DNA of 64,000 bases from Motacilla alba alba (Eukaryota > Chordata > Aves > Passeriformes > Motacillidae): positions 19,194,688 to 19,258,687 of the forward strand of contig NC_052027.1 in NCBI RefSeq assembly GCF_015832195.1. The letters are read 5' to 3'. The notes beneath the pieces are model-generated. The model had not been told where the DNA came from, did no database searches, and saw only the letters and a program-made list of their open reading frames with translations. Made by a program: the position numbers and the translations under genes. Within the stretch, counting starts at the first letter, position 1, and each line of letters starts with the position of its first letter. Below, piece by piece: positions 1-11,420 of this stretch.

Positions 1-132
1 AGTGCCCCAGGCCAGGCTGGACACTGGGGCTGGGAGCAGCCTGGGACAGTGGAAGGTGTCCCTGCCATGGCAGGGGTGGCATTGGATGGGCTTTGAGGTC
101 CCTCCCAACCCAAACCAGTCTGGGATTCCATG
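1..132 (+). repeat. CR1 LINE 3'-end fragment
   Basis: The segment has the typical 3' region of avian CR1 elements: a gagcagcctgg-like block, then a 'gtgtccctgccatggcaggg' block, then a 'ggtccctcccaaccc' block and a 'gggattccatgat' tail. The element is cut by the window edge and is in plus orientation. The assignment is from memory of CR1 consensus features; RepeatMasker would settle the subfamily. Confidence 0.7.
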
Positions 133-204
133 ATCTGCCCATTCCATACTGTGCACATTCCCCAGTGCAAATGGAATCTGTTCCTTCTCACTAGAGATGT
201 ATCT

Positions 205-780
205 TATAGTGGATATTTTTGCCCCCATGAAGGAGAGCAATGATGGGGAGGACTCCATCTTATCAGAAGGCTAATTAATTACTTTATTACACTCTATTAT
301 TCTGTGCCATATTACACTATATTACACCTAAACTGAATCTGCCAAGCAGTCCCCTGCACTCCCCTGCCCAGAATCTGGTGACAGACAGCTGACAGTCCCA
401 ACACACACCTGGATCAATTGCTCAGTGAATCAAAACACTCACACCAGAATCCAGTTACCAATTCCCCTCAGGTAAACAATCCTCCACAATGCATTCCACT
501 TGTGAACAACACAGGGGCAGTAAATGAGATAAGAATTGCTTTTCCTTTCTCTGAGGTTCAGAGAATGTGAAACCCAGAAATTTTCTTGGGACGAATTGTG
601 CCTTGCTCTTCTCTGTGCAGAGAAATGTGGGGCAGTATCTCGTTAGGATGCAGCTCCTGCCAGGAGAGCACGGTGCTCCAAACTGAGAATGGCTGAGGAA
701 CAGGGCTGTCCCCAGGGCCACACCAGTGTGAGCAGGGCAGGGCTCTTCTGGCAGTGCCCTCAAAGAAAATGTGCAGGGAA
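205..780 (-). mobile_element. Probable endogenous retroviral LTR fragment
   Basis: AT-rich, non-coding sequence that resembles a common passerine LTR read on the minus strand. An AATAAA on the minus strand (tttatt near 282-288) would be its R-region polyadenylation signal. No gag, pol or env reading frame flanks it, so it would be a solo LTR or fragment. The identification rests on remembered similarity only and the limits are approximate. Confidence 0.35.
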
Positions 781-3519
781 GTGTGGGAAAAGAAATTGTA
801 GGGAATTTTTAAAGTTTGATAGAAGGTTTACACAGTATGTATTTGTATGTAAACTCTGAGATAAACCAAAAATAGAATAAAAGTGTTTTAAACACCTCTC
901 AGTTACCCCATCTCTGAGTCAGAAAAAAGCTTAATCTGACAGGGAAGAATAAAGAATCCACACAGGGAAGAGGACAAAGAACCCACAGGCTCCTCAAGGG
1001 GCCCAGGAAGGCAAAGGTGGACAGCCAAGCCTCCTGCAGCTGGTTGGGCTGTGACCTGTCCTGGCTCTGAGCACACTGGGCAGGGTCTGCCCCATCACCC
1101 CTGGGGACTCCTGGCCAGACTGAGCCCTGAGAGGAGGACAGAGGAGCCCTGACTCCCCAGTGATCCCGAGTTCCCTTTGTCACAGTCACTCCCCCTGCTT
1201 GTCAAACTGCACTGGAGGGTGGGAACGCACTTCAGGAGAGCACTGGCAGAGGATGAAGCATCTCTTCATCCTGAGGGCCAAACAGGGCTTTGATGACCTA
1301 TTATATAACAAATCCTAATTCAGTGTCAAGATGGAAAAAACTCCTGTGGCTCTTTAGCTTTATTCTGGAGTTGTGCCCCTGGCTTCAGGGCTGGGCTCCT
1401 TCTCTCTGGTCTGGGTTTTTCCTCTGTGTCCAGGAGCAGAGAAGTGCCCAGGGTCAGGCAAGGACAGGTGACAGTGCAGAGGTCATCCCTGCCCGGCCCC
1501 AGCGGTGCAAGGTGAGCACTGAGAGGACGCATGAAAATGGACAAAACTACTGCAAAGTTCATCCTCTCCACATCCATCCTTCAACCCACTGACACAGACA
1601 TTCTGGACATCCTGCTCACATGGTTTGCATTAAAGCATTATGGAATCCCAAATTCTAGTGCCAGATGGTTTTGGATCGCTCTGCTTCTGTAAAGGGTTTA
1701 ATTTGGATGCACGGAAAATGTAAAATACTCTGGTAATAGCTTCAGCAGGACTGCACAGCCTGCCTTTGCTTTATTCATCAGCCCTGCTGGCTGCCTTGTG
1801 CATGTCATATTCCCAGCCATGATAAAACTTCAAAACATGAATTCAAATTTACTGACTTCCCAGAACAGACTCTGCTCTGTAAAATGTTAAAGGGATTGAC
1901 GTGAAAGGAAATATTCCTGAAGACCTCTCTGCTGAGAAACCACAGGGTGAATAAAAATAGCTCTCTTTTTCCAAATACACAGCTCCTAGGAATGCCTGAG
2001 CCTGGTCCTGAGTGCAGAGGGGGAAAAGGGGGAATGGGGAAAGGTCAAGCATGCAGCTGCTGCTTCTGCCAGGGGCTTTCTGCGTGCTTCACTTGATGAG
2101 CTGAATGAGCCTTTTAGCTGCTTTTAACAGGGAGCACATTTTTCAGATGATCTTTTCTTGGTGGAACAGATGAGCACCAGGAGTTTAAATATGGAGTTAA
2201 CCTGAAATGGGATCTGTTGGAATTCACACATCCCGTTCTCTGTGGGACCAACAGGGTGCAAAGGGCCCTTGCACTCTCGGGGTTTCATCCTGCATGGACC
2301 ACTGTCCCATCCTGTACCACGGGCTTCTGCCTGGTCATTATTCAAATACAGAATTGCTCCCCTCATCCAGCCACACTCCCAAGTGCAAAATTAGACCAGT
2401 GGCTTTCTAGGATACAATAATGAAAAGAAGCTGGATTGTATTTTAAGAGAACTCTCCTAAAGCCCCTGAGCTGCAGCCACCCCACAGCACATTCCCTGCA
2501 GCTCAGGTCCTGTTCCCACCCCAAGAGCCGAGTTCTCCTTACTCAGAGCAGCTCCTGCCCACAAACCTGCTCGTCAGGTTGGCTAATGAGTGTGTTTGTT
2601 TCTGAATGCTGCAGTGTCAACCCCACTCACTGCGTGAACCCTGGGAACAACTCAGGCAGCAGCCAACACCCAAGGTCATTCCCAACTCCAAATATGAAAA
2701 CACATTCTTGAGGTACTTTCCATTTGTTTTTGCTTCTATCACTTCTCCCAGTTTGAAGCTGACTGAGAGCTGCTTCCAGGAAAATAACCAGAGCAGATAA
2801 TGTGTTTTATCCTGGTATACACTAAAGACAAAAATAAATTATAATTTCTGAAAAATAACATCTTCCTTCTGTAAAGAAAAAAAAACAATCAAATAATTCT
2901 ATTTATTCTTCAGTTTTCAGGGACAGCTGATTTTTCTCCTAATTTCACACACAGCCTCCTTTTCCCTATCTTTTGCTAGATACCAGTCTTGTGCCATTTT
3001 CAGGCTCCCCTGGATAAAACATCCTTCTAGATGACTCCCTTCATTAGTGTGACTAACCTTGGAGACAGATATTGATGATATAATGATGACTAGGCTTCCA
3101 GCTGCCTGAATCTTAAAGGAAGAATTTTTTTAAAGACTTTAATATGAAGCTTGCCTGTTAAAGCTGGTGATAATATTAACAATATGAGTCTCAGATGAGT
3201 TATTGCATATTTAACTACTATATTATCAAAATAGGATGGCAGTGAGGAAAAACAAGCCACGACAGGCTTTATACCCCATTTTATTGAATAACAAACGCTG
3301 GAACCAATTGCCATCCTTTTCTTAGGTGGCTGTGTCTGCTTTTATAGTGTTGACATGACTTCCAAAACAGTCCTAAACAGTGAATGTTGTACCATCCATC
3401 AGGAATTAGGGACGTTTTGAAAGCCCAGCGGCTGCAGCTCTGAAGTCCATACACACAATTTGATAAACTGTAAATACCAGACATTAAATAAATACCCTGT
3501 TTCTCCTGGGGATGTGGCA
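781..3519. other. Gene-free stretch
   Basis: I see only short, overlapping chance reading frames of about 100 codons or fewer. None has recognisable domains, splice-site pairing or codon bias. No RNA gene is evident. Confidence 0.5.
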
Positions 3520-3608
3520 CCTGGGGACACAGGGCAGTGCTGGGTTAATAGTTGGTCTTCGTGATCCTGAAGGTCTTTTCCGACCTAAATCATTCTATGG
3601 TTCTTTGA
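3520..3608 (+). repeat. CR1 LINE 3'-tail fragment
   Basis: Contains the diagnostic CR1 ending: a 'cctgaaggtcttttccgacc' block followed by 'taaatcattctatggttc' and a degenerate octamer tail. Plus orientation, strongly 5'-truncated as usual for CR1. Confidence 0.65.
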
Positions 3609-3814
3609 TTCGATGCCCAAGCTGCTGTAAAATTGGTCAAAATAATCATGAAGCACTGGGGAAAAATGCCTTTAAGGTGAAGTCTCATTGCTCCCATGTG
3701 GGGTAATTCAAACATCCTTTCCACATGTGCCAAAGGACTAGGATTTACTCTGATTCCTCCATCAGTCCTTAAGATCTCCAAAAATCACTATTTTGTATTA
3801 AAAAGTCATCAAGT

Positions 3815-4260
3815 GTTGGAATAAATCAGCCGAGACTCCATCTTCATGCAGAAAGCTGAATCTTTATTGCACAGGTGATATTTTATAGGGTTTTCAGAAG
3901 GCACTGTGTCATGTCTCATTGGTTCACAACACATTTACACCTGCTTTATTGGTCGGTACATGGTATTCTGCATATCTATCAAACTTCTGTGTTTTTAGTT
4001 AGTTTACTTTTTTTTTTTTCTACTGGTTCTCATGAGACAAATCCCTTGTTACTGCAGGTGCATTTGTTTTTCACCCTCAGAACAGATTGCTGAGTTAATG
4101 AACTCTTACTCTCAAAACAGCTTCACATGGGAACTTGTAACTGCTCGTAGAAGAAGTGACAGGCCAGCTTTGGCAATTCAGCAGAGCAAGGCCTGATTTC
4201 ATAAGGCCTTTCTTTTATAATTCTCTTACCTGTCTATGACATCTCACCCATTTCATTAAT
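3815..4260 (-). mobile_element. Probable solo LTR of an endogenous retrovirus
   Basis: On the minus strand this reads as an LTR with an AATAAA signal (plus-strand tttatt at about 3862-3867) near its 3' side and no adjoining retroviral genes. The block with 'gaatctttattgcacaggtg' and 'gtctcattggttcacaacac' resembles a frequent passerine LTR family. No protein-coding capacity remains. Boundaries are approximate and no target-site duplication was resolved. Confidence 0.45.
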
Positions 4261-5835
4261 TTTAAAAAGGCTCATGTGTTCTGACGTGGAAACAGCTCGC
4301 TCTTGTGAGGGTCTGTTCTCATTAAGGTTATCTGTTAGATATGGGATAAGATACATTAAGGACCTGTTACAATCAACAAAACTCATCAAATTCTATCATG
4401 GCATTGACACAGGGTTTCACAGCATGAAAAAACAAAATAATGTCCAATGTCTCTAAGGGAAATGGAAAGAAATGGCCATTGTTTTCAAGTCCAAATAGTT
4501 AATTGCCATTTCTTTTTGTTTTAAAAACAGCATGCATGACTCTTGCTAAGAACATGAAGGGAATAACAAATAAAAACAATATATGTAGTGAAATGAGAAC
4601 CTGACAGCAATCAGGAATAAGTCAGGTACAACAATTAGGAATATTTCAGATAATACATAATTAATGACACACGTGAAATTGGATGATTATTAATCACTAA
4701 AGTACTGTACCATCGCCCCAGAGTCTGCAAAAGCTGACAAACCTCGATTCAGTGAGGACTTGGATAATTATTTCTGGATAATAATTCCCAAGCTCACTCT
4801 AAAAATAGGTTCAGCTGTCATATATAAAGGGTCAAATTGCCAAGTAAAAGTTACTTGAATCTAGTTTTGATGCAGAAAACATCTGGGCTTATTGGCAAGT
4901 TCTCCATCCAGGTAGAGCCAAGGTCTGGCCACTGCCTAAGCTCCAACTGGGAGGGAATTCCCTAAACACATATTTTAAAAAGGCTCTTTAGGAATAACAG
5001 TGATGAGTAAAGGCCTTGGGGTTAAAGACTAATCAGGCATCTAGTAGCTGGATTCCTCTGAAGCTTCCTCCAGGATGCTTCAAACACAGCAAATTGCTGG
5101 AGTACTTCTGTAATGATAACTGGGAAAGCCACCAGACTGGCAGTTTGGAGGAGGCTTTCAATGAAGCTCAGACATCTTTTCTTGGAACTCTGAAAAAAAA
5201 AAATTATGAGACAGCATTGGGTCAAACCATAGAGCCAGTGCAGGGACCAGCCAGAGAGCTCAGCTGGTCTAAGAGATGCACAAGCAGCTAGAGAACAACA
5301 AAGAAGGATCCTGAAACAACACAGGTCTTTTAGATAATTGCACAAAGAGATGTTACAGTATATAAGAAGCTGGCTATAAATACAGTAATAACATCTTATG
5401 AATAATGCCTTTTATAAAAACAGTCAATTCACTTCATGTAATCAATATATCAGCAGTAACTGTCTCAGGAAGTTGAGATAACACCTTTTAAACAGTCATG
5501 TACCTGTGACAGCAAAATGAAACACACTAAAACACTAAAAGAAAACACTAAAAGAGCTTACAATCAATAACAGCCATAATGTAGAATCATCACTGACTCT
5601 TCTGTGTCATCCGTGGAAGACAAAACAGCAGAGATGGCAATAAGCAACAGAATCTTTGACAAAATCAAGGGTGAACACACTGAATCTTCTCTATCCACAA
5701 ACAGGTGTTTGTCAGGGTTTCATCACAGCTGTTTTAGTCAGAGTAGTCTTATCTCCTCAAAAAACCAATTATATATATATTACAAGGTAGAAAAGTAATA
5801 TTTCACTGTCTTAGATTGCAGTGCAAGATGTAACC
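4261..5835. other. Gene-free AT-rich stretch
   Basis: AT-rich sequence with a few short chance frames, and no splice-site or domain evidence for a gene. Some of it may be further decayed LTR-derived DNA, because it lies between two probable LTRs of opposite orientation. Confidence 0.45.
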
Positions 5836-5839
5836 AGAA

Positions 5840-6480
5840 GTGTGTATTCTATCACTGTCTGTTAAAGCCAGGTGGGGGAATGTTCTTTATCTCTCCCACA
5901 AACCAAGCCTCCCTCCAGGAGATCCCTTCTGTCCATGGGCCAGCGAGTGTCCCTGCATGGCTGATCCAATTCCATCATCCCACTGGGAGAAGCTCCACCA
6001 TGGGGAGGAGCCAAGCATTCCTACCTGGATACAATCTGAGATTTTGGGACACCAGGGCAGCCTTTTCCCACTGCACTCCCAGAGGAGCAGCTTTCTTCTC
6101 CCCTGCATTCCCAGAGGAGGACCAGGCCCATCTCCAGCACCCCTGGACCTCCAGAGGAGAACTCCAGCCTTGTGCAGGATCCCTGCTCCAGCAGAACCAC
6201 AGCTGGCACTGCAGGAGGGCTGAGCCACCACTGAATGGGACTGTGCCACCACCCTGACCCACAGGGTGCCAGCTCCTGCTCTGACTCTGCCAGTGGGGTT
6301 TGTTTTGTATCACTGCATTTTTATTTTAATTTTCCCAGTAAAGAACTGTTATTCCTGCTCCCATATCATGGCCTGAGAGCCCCTTAATTTCATGATTATA
6401 ACAATTCAGATGGAGGGGGTTTACATTTTCCATTTCAGAGGAGGTTCCTGCCTTCCTTAGCAGACACCTGTCTTTTCCAA
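5840..6480 (+). mobile_element. Probable endogenous retroviral LTR plus adjacent leader
   Basis: This block resembles a widespread songbird LTR: a GC-richer U3-like part (5860-6290), an AGTAAA-type polyadenylation signal ('cccagtaaagaactgttatt', about 6338-6357), a U5-like 'gcctgagagccccttaattt' and then a leader-like 'gatggagggggtttac'. Short open frames across 5840-6310 occur on both strands and carry no recognisable domain, so I treat them as fortuitous. No internal retroviral gene follows. Subfamily and exact ends need a repeat-library search. Confidence 0.5.
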
Positions 6481-6516
6481 CCAAGACATTAACAAAATCT
6501 ATAATAACTCACATTA

Positions 6517-6945
6517 AACAACACTCAGATTGGTCAAAATTAATTTTGACAGGACAAAATGAAGTTAATAGAACTCAGCCCTAAAAGGATATCAAGTTAA
6601 TAGAATGTAACTTAATGTTACTCAAAATCTAACAATACTGGGGCTTAACTTTATGTAATTTTGCCAACACCTAATTTGCACTCCATAAAAACATAACGGA
6701 ACTGAAAATAAATCTCAACAAAACTGGAATAGAACAGGAAATAGCCTAAAGTGAAGAACAATTATACTGGACATTGTCCAAACTCAGTAACACTCCAGCT
6801 TAACAGAGATTAATTTAACAAAATCAACTGAAGATAACTCATCCTTAATCAAATTAACAGAATGTATCTTTGTATTACTCTGATCTGACAATATTGGACC
6901 TTAACTTTGCTTAATCTTATTAATAATAAATCTGCAGACAATCTG
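6517..6945. repeat. Diverged direct duplication, about 265-bp spacing
   Basis: Two AT-rich blocks align with many substitutions and small indels. The first (about 6517-6665) contains 'tcaagttaatagaatgtaac' and 'ctaacaatactgg'; the second (about 6789-6935) contains 'tcaaattaacagaatgtatc' and 'ctgacaatattgg'. Both continue into a 'cttaactt' motif. The pair may be internal repeats of the preceding LTR element's leader, or a local duplication. Confidence 0.55.
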
Positions 6946-7265
6946 TGAACAGAATGATTTTTCTGGAGGGATTAAAAAGGGTGTGAAAAATCCATTTTAA
7001 TTTAATATAATCCATTTTAAGTTTATATAATGTAGATTCAGGTATAATGGAAGATCAAAGATTACTTGCTGCAAACACTTTTAGATATATAAATTTCTAG
7101 AGTTGTGGCAGTAAACCAGGTGCATGATTAAAACAACTCTGCTTGATCAGTAAAGTTGGGGTTTTTTTGTGAGGTAATTATTTCCCAACTTTAAAGAACT
7201 AGTGCAGATAAAATTCAAGGTTATAGGGCTTAGCTAAGAACTTAAAATGAATTGCTGCAAATAAT

Positions 7266-8305
7266 CTTGGGAGAAGAGGAGAGCCGCGGGCTGGGTACGG
7301 GAGCAGCCGTGGTTCTGAGGGAGTGCTGGCAGCCCCCCCTGCCCTTTGGCCCTCTGGTTCCCGAGGCAAAGCCCCAAGTGAGGAGGAGCAGGAAGGCTCC
7401 CCCATGGCTGCGAGCTGATGGAGCTCTGGGCCAGGAAATGAGAGAAGCAGAGATGGAGCTGCATGAAGGGAAGAGGAGAGGGGAGTCCCTCTGGCCCATC
7501 TTCAGGCTCTACCACCAGAAATCCCATGACATCTTTGATCTCTTCCACACAAGGAAAGCAATCAGCTCTATGGGTACTGCACCAAGGAGGGGACAAAAAC
7601 CTGATTGCCCAGTGGAAGAAGCAGGGCTATGGGAACCTCTGCTGCCTGCACTGCATCCAGACTCGGGACACCAACTTTGGGACCAGCTGCAGCTGCAGGG
7701 TCCCAAAAGCAAGCTGGAAGTGGTGACTCTCCAGCTTGCTCCTCTGCTCTGCAGTAGTTCTTTCTCCCACCTCGGGGACAGCAGAGGGGGTAGTTCTGTT
7801 CTTCTGGTCATCGCCTCTGCCTTTGCTGGTAGAACTGGTGTCCACTTGGTGCTGAAGTTACTGTCAGTTTTGGCAATCATTTAAGGTTGTTAAAAGTGTG
7901 GGAAATAACACCAAACTGTGGGAACCCTTCCCACCCAGAGCCATCCCTGCCTCGAGGTCTGAGCCTGCTGCTCTGGCTGTGGCTTGGCTGTAACACCCTC
8001 CTCATGTTTGTTTTTCAGGCAGAATCATTGAGTGCACTCACTGTGGATGCAGAGGCTGCTCTGGGTGAAGCCTTTTGCCATTAAAGTTGTTTTTTGAACT
8101 CTGAGGGACATCCTCCTCCTCCTCCTCAATGGACTATGAGTGCAGTCACAGCTGCTTTCTGTGATGGGATATTTCTGTATAATAATTAAAGCAGCAGCAT
8201 GATCACCTGGATCATGCATAAATGGGGGGTGCTGTGGAGTAGGGTTTTGTGTAGCCATTTACTTTAAAATAAAGCTTGCCTTCCTGGGGAAAAAAAAAAA
8301 AAAAA
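7266..8305 (+). pseudogene. BUD31: BUD31 retrocopy, frameshifted, with one retained intron
   Basis: BUD31 is a small zinc-binding spliceosome component of about 144 residues. Homology starts near 7367 and runs with no intron through 'RSRKAPP', 'KMREAE'-like, 'ESLWPIFR', 'IFDLF' and 'RKAIS' matches to about 7570. Frame then shifts to '[13 protein letters not shown]', 'NLCCL', '[11 protein letters not shown]' (7600-7685), and shifts again at 'SKLEV' (about 7735). The C-terminal 'RIIECTHCGCRGCSG' plus stop is found only at 8021-8068, after about 285 bp that start with gtgact and end in a pyrimidine tract plus cag: a retained last intron. An AATAAA at 8268-8273 is followed 16 bases later by a run of 16 A (8290-8305). 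There is no start codon and at least three frameshifts, so it is not functional as BUD31. Confidence 0.9.
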
Positions 8306-10690
8306 GAGTTTTGCATTGAATGTAATTCTGAAGTCACACAAAACATGTAAGTGGGGTTTCCAGCCACTCCAGAGATCGCTTGGGAAGAAAAATCATCAGG
8401 GGAAGCAAAATCTGCTGTGTACAATATTACAAAATAGAAGTAGCCACTCCTTACACTGAGCAGTAGAACTGGGGCTATTTAGCACTAGAGGGAAGGACCT
8501 GGAAGGTGACAGAGCACTGGCAAAATCCTGAAAGGTTGAATGGAAGCCCCTTCTGCACTCAAAACAGAGTTTATGTGAAAGTGTTAAGTGTATATGCCAG
8601 AGAGAGCTATTCCTAGATTCCCTAAGAATGCACCGCAAGATTTTATAAGTAATCAATTCAAAAAGCTGGAAAACAGAAGAAAACTGTTTATTTATACAGA
8701 GAAGATCACACCTCTTATGAATTATGAACTATGCATTTATATAGCAGGCCATATGTGCTCATGAATAAATCCTTTTCTGAGACTCAAGACTTTGGTAGCT
8801 GTTCACTAAGTGAAACTTAACACATGTTAATGAGGAGAAGCCTAGGAAATGAAGATAGTTCCTTCCTAAGTAAAATCTTGCTTAAACCAGTGAAACCCCA
8901 AGACCTCAGTAAGGTTTTGCAATGTCCATTTGTATTTCTGGGACTGAAATCCTTAAAACAATTTGAGAACATCCCAAGAGAAGAAGAGCAAGACCCAGCT
9001 GTGTGCACTGAGGAGAAAAAGCTGCTTCATGTGTTTAGGATGTTGTCACTTACCCAGGGCATTTAGGCTGAGGATTTTTTTGTATTTGGCTGAATCAAAC
9101 ATTTAGCATTGAAATTTGTTAACAATATTGTAACTGGTTTGTATTGTAGTAACAATTAGCATTATAAATTTAGCATTGAAAAATTATATGATGATACAAT
9201 TATGAGCAGAAAATGGTTTCATTTCTATTTAATTTATATGGAGTTGACATAAAAGAGTCAAAGTGAGAGCAACTTACAGGAGCTTTCACCTGTAAATTGT
9301 CACCTTTACCATTCCAAACACAGTATGTTTGCACTGCTGGGCAACCCCACAGTACCTGGGGTTTTTTTAACCTTTAAAACTGCCTCAGCTGCATTATTGC
9401 TCCAACTTTGAGCCTATGACATAATTAAAGCAACGCTATTAACAACATATCTCACACACACACACCTTTGTCACAACTGTGAACTGTGATATGCCTGTTC
9501 CTATGCTTTTCCACCTCCAAGCCAGCACCTTTCTTTGACCTTTTACTCATCCTCAGCTTGTAGCTTCTCATGCAATTAAAGTGAGCCACGCTTATTTTTA
9601 GCACCTACAAATATTCTAGGAACTACAGAACTGTTTGTCATCTCTGTTGGTAGAGCCCAATTGTTTTCATTTGTTGCTTGGTGGAAATTACCATGGAATT
9701 CAGTTATCTTTTTGTTGCTGGCAATGCTTACATTTCTTAGATAATTTCTCCTCTCCTGTGAGTTACTCCCACCGCTCCTTCCTGACAGGGCTATCCCTAA
9801 CATGGCTTTGCACAGCTTTAGGTGAACATCTCTTTTTCAAGAGTATTCCTCATCATTATTTTTGTACTTCTATGTATTATTAAATGCAGCTGAAAGGATG
9901 CTGTCAGGTTTATATCCACATTTCAGTCCAAGGTGGGATAACCTCACTTAGCTCACTCTCCTGTATCCTCTGCACTATTTTGGGTGAAACACCTCACTGG
10001 AAAAAAAAAAATAAAGCAGATAAATCACTGTAATATTAACACAATTTTTCCCCATTACATATCTATCTTTCTGCAGAGAATTTATGTCTGAAAGGAATGT
10101 GGCTATAATATTTTCCATTAAATTATCATGCTGCTAAATCTTTCTTGGCAAAAGTTGTGGTAAGGTGCAACAACTCAACTGCTTGCTTGACAGCTTATTC
10201 CAGGAATAATGTAGAGAGGAAAAAAAGTTCTACTCATTCCTTCAGTAATGAGATGCTGGGGGGGGCAAGGTTTTAATTCCTTTTGCTTTGGCAGGCTGCA
10301 AACAGGACACCAGATGGGAGATATTTAATAAATAAACACTGCAAAGGCTCTGATCCACCTATAGCCAAGTCCTGACTCAGCCTCCTCTTACTGAAATCAC
10401 TTGGAGCCTGGTCAAGTACAGATAAAGAGCCCATTTCAGCGCTGGAGCCCAGCTGAGCATTGCTGCAGCCAAACTAGGTTAGGAACCTGCTGCTGGGAGC
10501 CTCGGCAGTGTGAGAGGTCAAGGCAGCTTTGCCTTGAACTCTCTCCAGTCAAGTCAGCCTAGACCAGTCCACTTCCTCTGCTTCCAGCTCTGGAAAACTT
10601 GGTAAAGCTGTTCCAGCACCTGGATGTCTCTGCTCTGCCACTGCCCTCTTGACATACTATTTTTTTCCTAAGACTTTCTTTCCTTCCCAG
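8306..10690. other. Gene-free AT-rich stretch
   Basis: Only chance frames of up to about 85 codons. A short CA run lies near 9453-9467. Nothing else is identifiable. Confidence 0.5.
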
Positions 10691-11420
10691 GGTTAACTGG
10701 AACAGTCATGGGGGGCCAGCCCCTCAACAAGGTGAAGCTTTGGTGTCAGGCGCAGTTGCTCGATGTCAAACGTACACTGATACACGGCGGGCTGGTTATG
10801 AATCTCAGGTGGAGGTCCCAAAATCCATTTGACCCAGCCCCGTAGGACTGTCCAGCAAAGAGAAGGTTTGGTTGTGGGATATGACCCTCCTCTGGAGTCA
10901 CAGCTCAGGAGATGCCCTGTCAGAGCAGACAGAATTCCACAGGCATTCAACGGGTGTCAGCAACACCGCGGAATGCCGGGGCTTATCAAGTCCGATCATG
11001 TTAAATTAATAATTGATACTTTTTATTGCACAGACATTGCACAGAGATCGTCGGTCTCTGATTCCTCATCAGTAAAACTCAAATTTTGGAATCACTCGTG
11101 CAAGTGGCCGGGGGCAGTGTGAAAAGCATTTGGAGCAAGGGAGGAGCCCGGGCTGCAGACTGACTGCGGCAGATGCCCGAGGCCAGGCAGCCGATAACAG
11201 ACCCAGCCGCCGCAGCCCTCGGGGACAACGCCGGCACCTCCGACCGGGCTCCGCTCAGTCCGGGATAACCCCGGGGCACCGCTCACAAGCTGAAGCGGCA
11301 CAACGACCAAACCTGCCCCTTCCGTGGAATCTCCCGTTTCAGAGGGACACCAGAACATCCACGCTGAGCACATAAACGTCTCTGCTGTTCTCACGGCACA
11401 GTGCCTCTGGCACTCCAGGT
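10690..11420 (-). other. Unassigned CpG-rich segment
   Basis: A locally CpG-rich block inside AT-rich intergenic DNA. On the minus strand an 85-codon open stretch (10950-10693) lacks an ATG and matches nothing I recognise. Upstream of it on that strand lie an AATAAA (plus-strand tttatt at about 11021-11026) and a GC-rich part (11120-11400). The arrangement could be a CpG-rich LTR or a small promoter. I cannot decide from sequence alone. Confidence 0.3.

Noticed and set aside
5840..6313. Overlapping 110-127-codon frames on both strands
   Set aside because: They fall in LTR-like sequence and have no match to retroviral or host proteins that I recognise.
7252..7884. 210-codon plus-strand open frame taken as a possible gene
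   Set aside because: It is the BUD31 retrocopy read partly in the wrong frame; the homologous residues switch frames at least three times.
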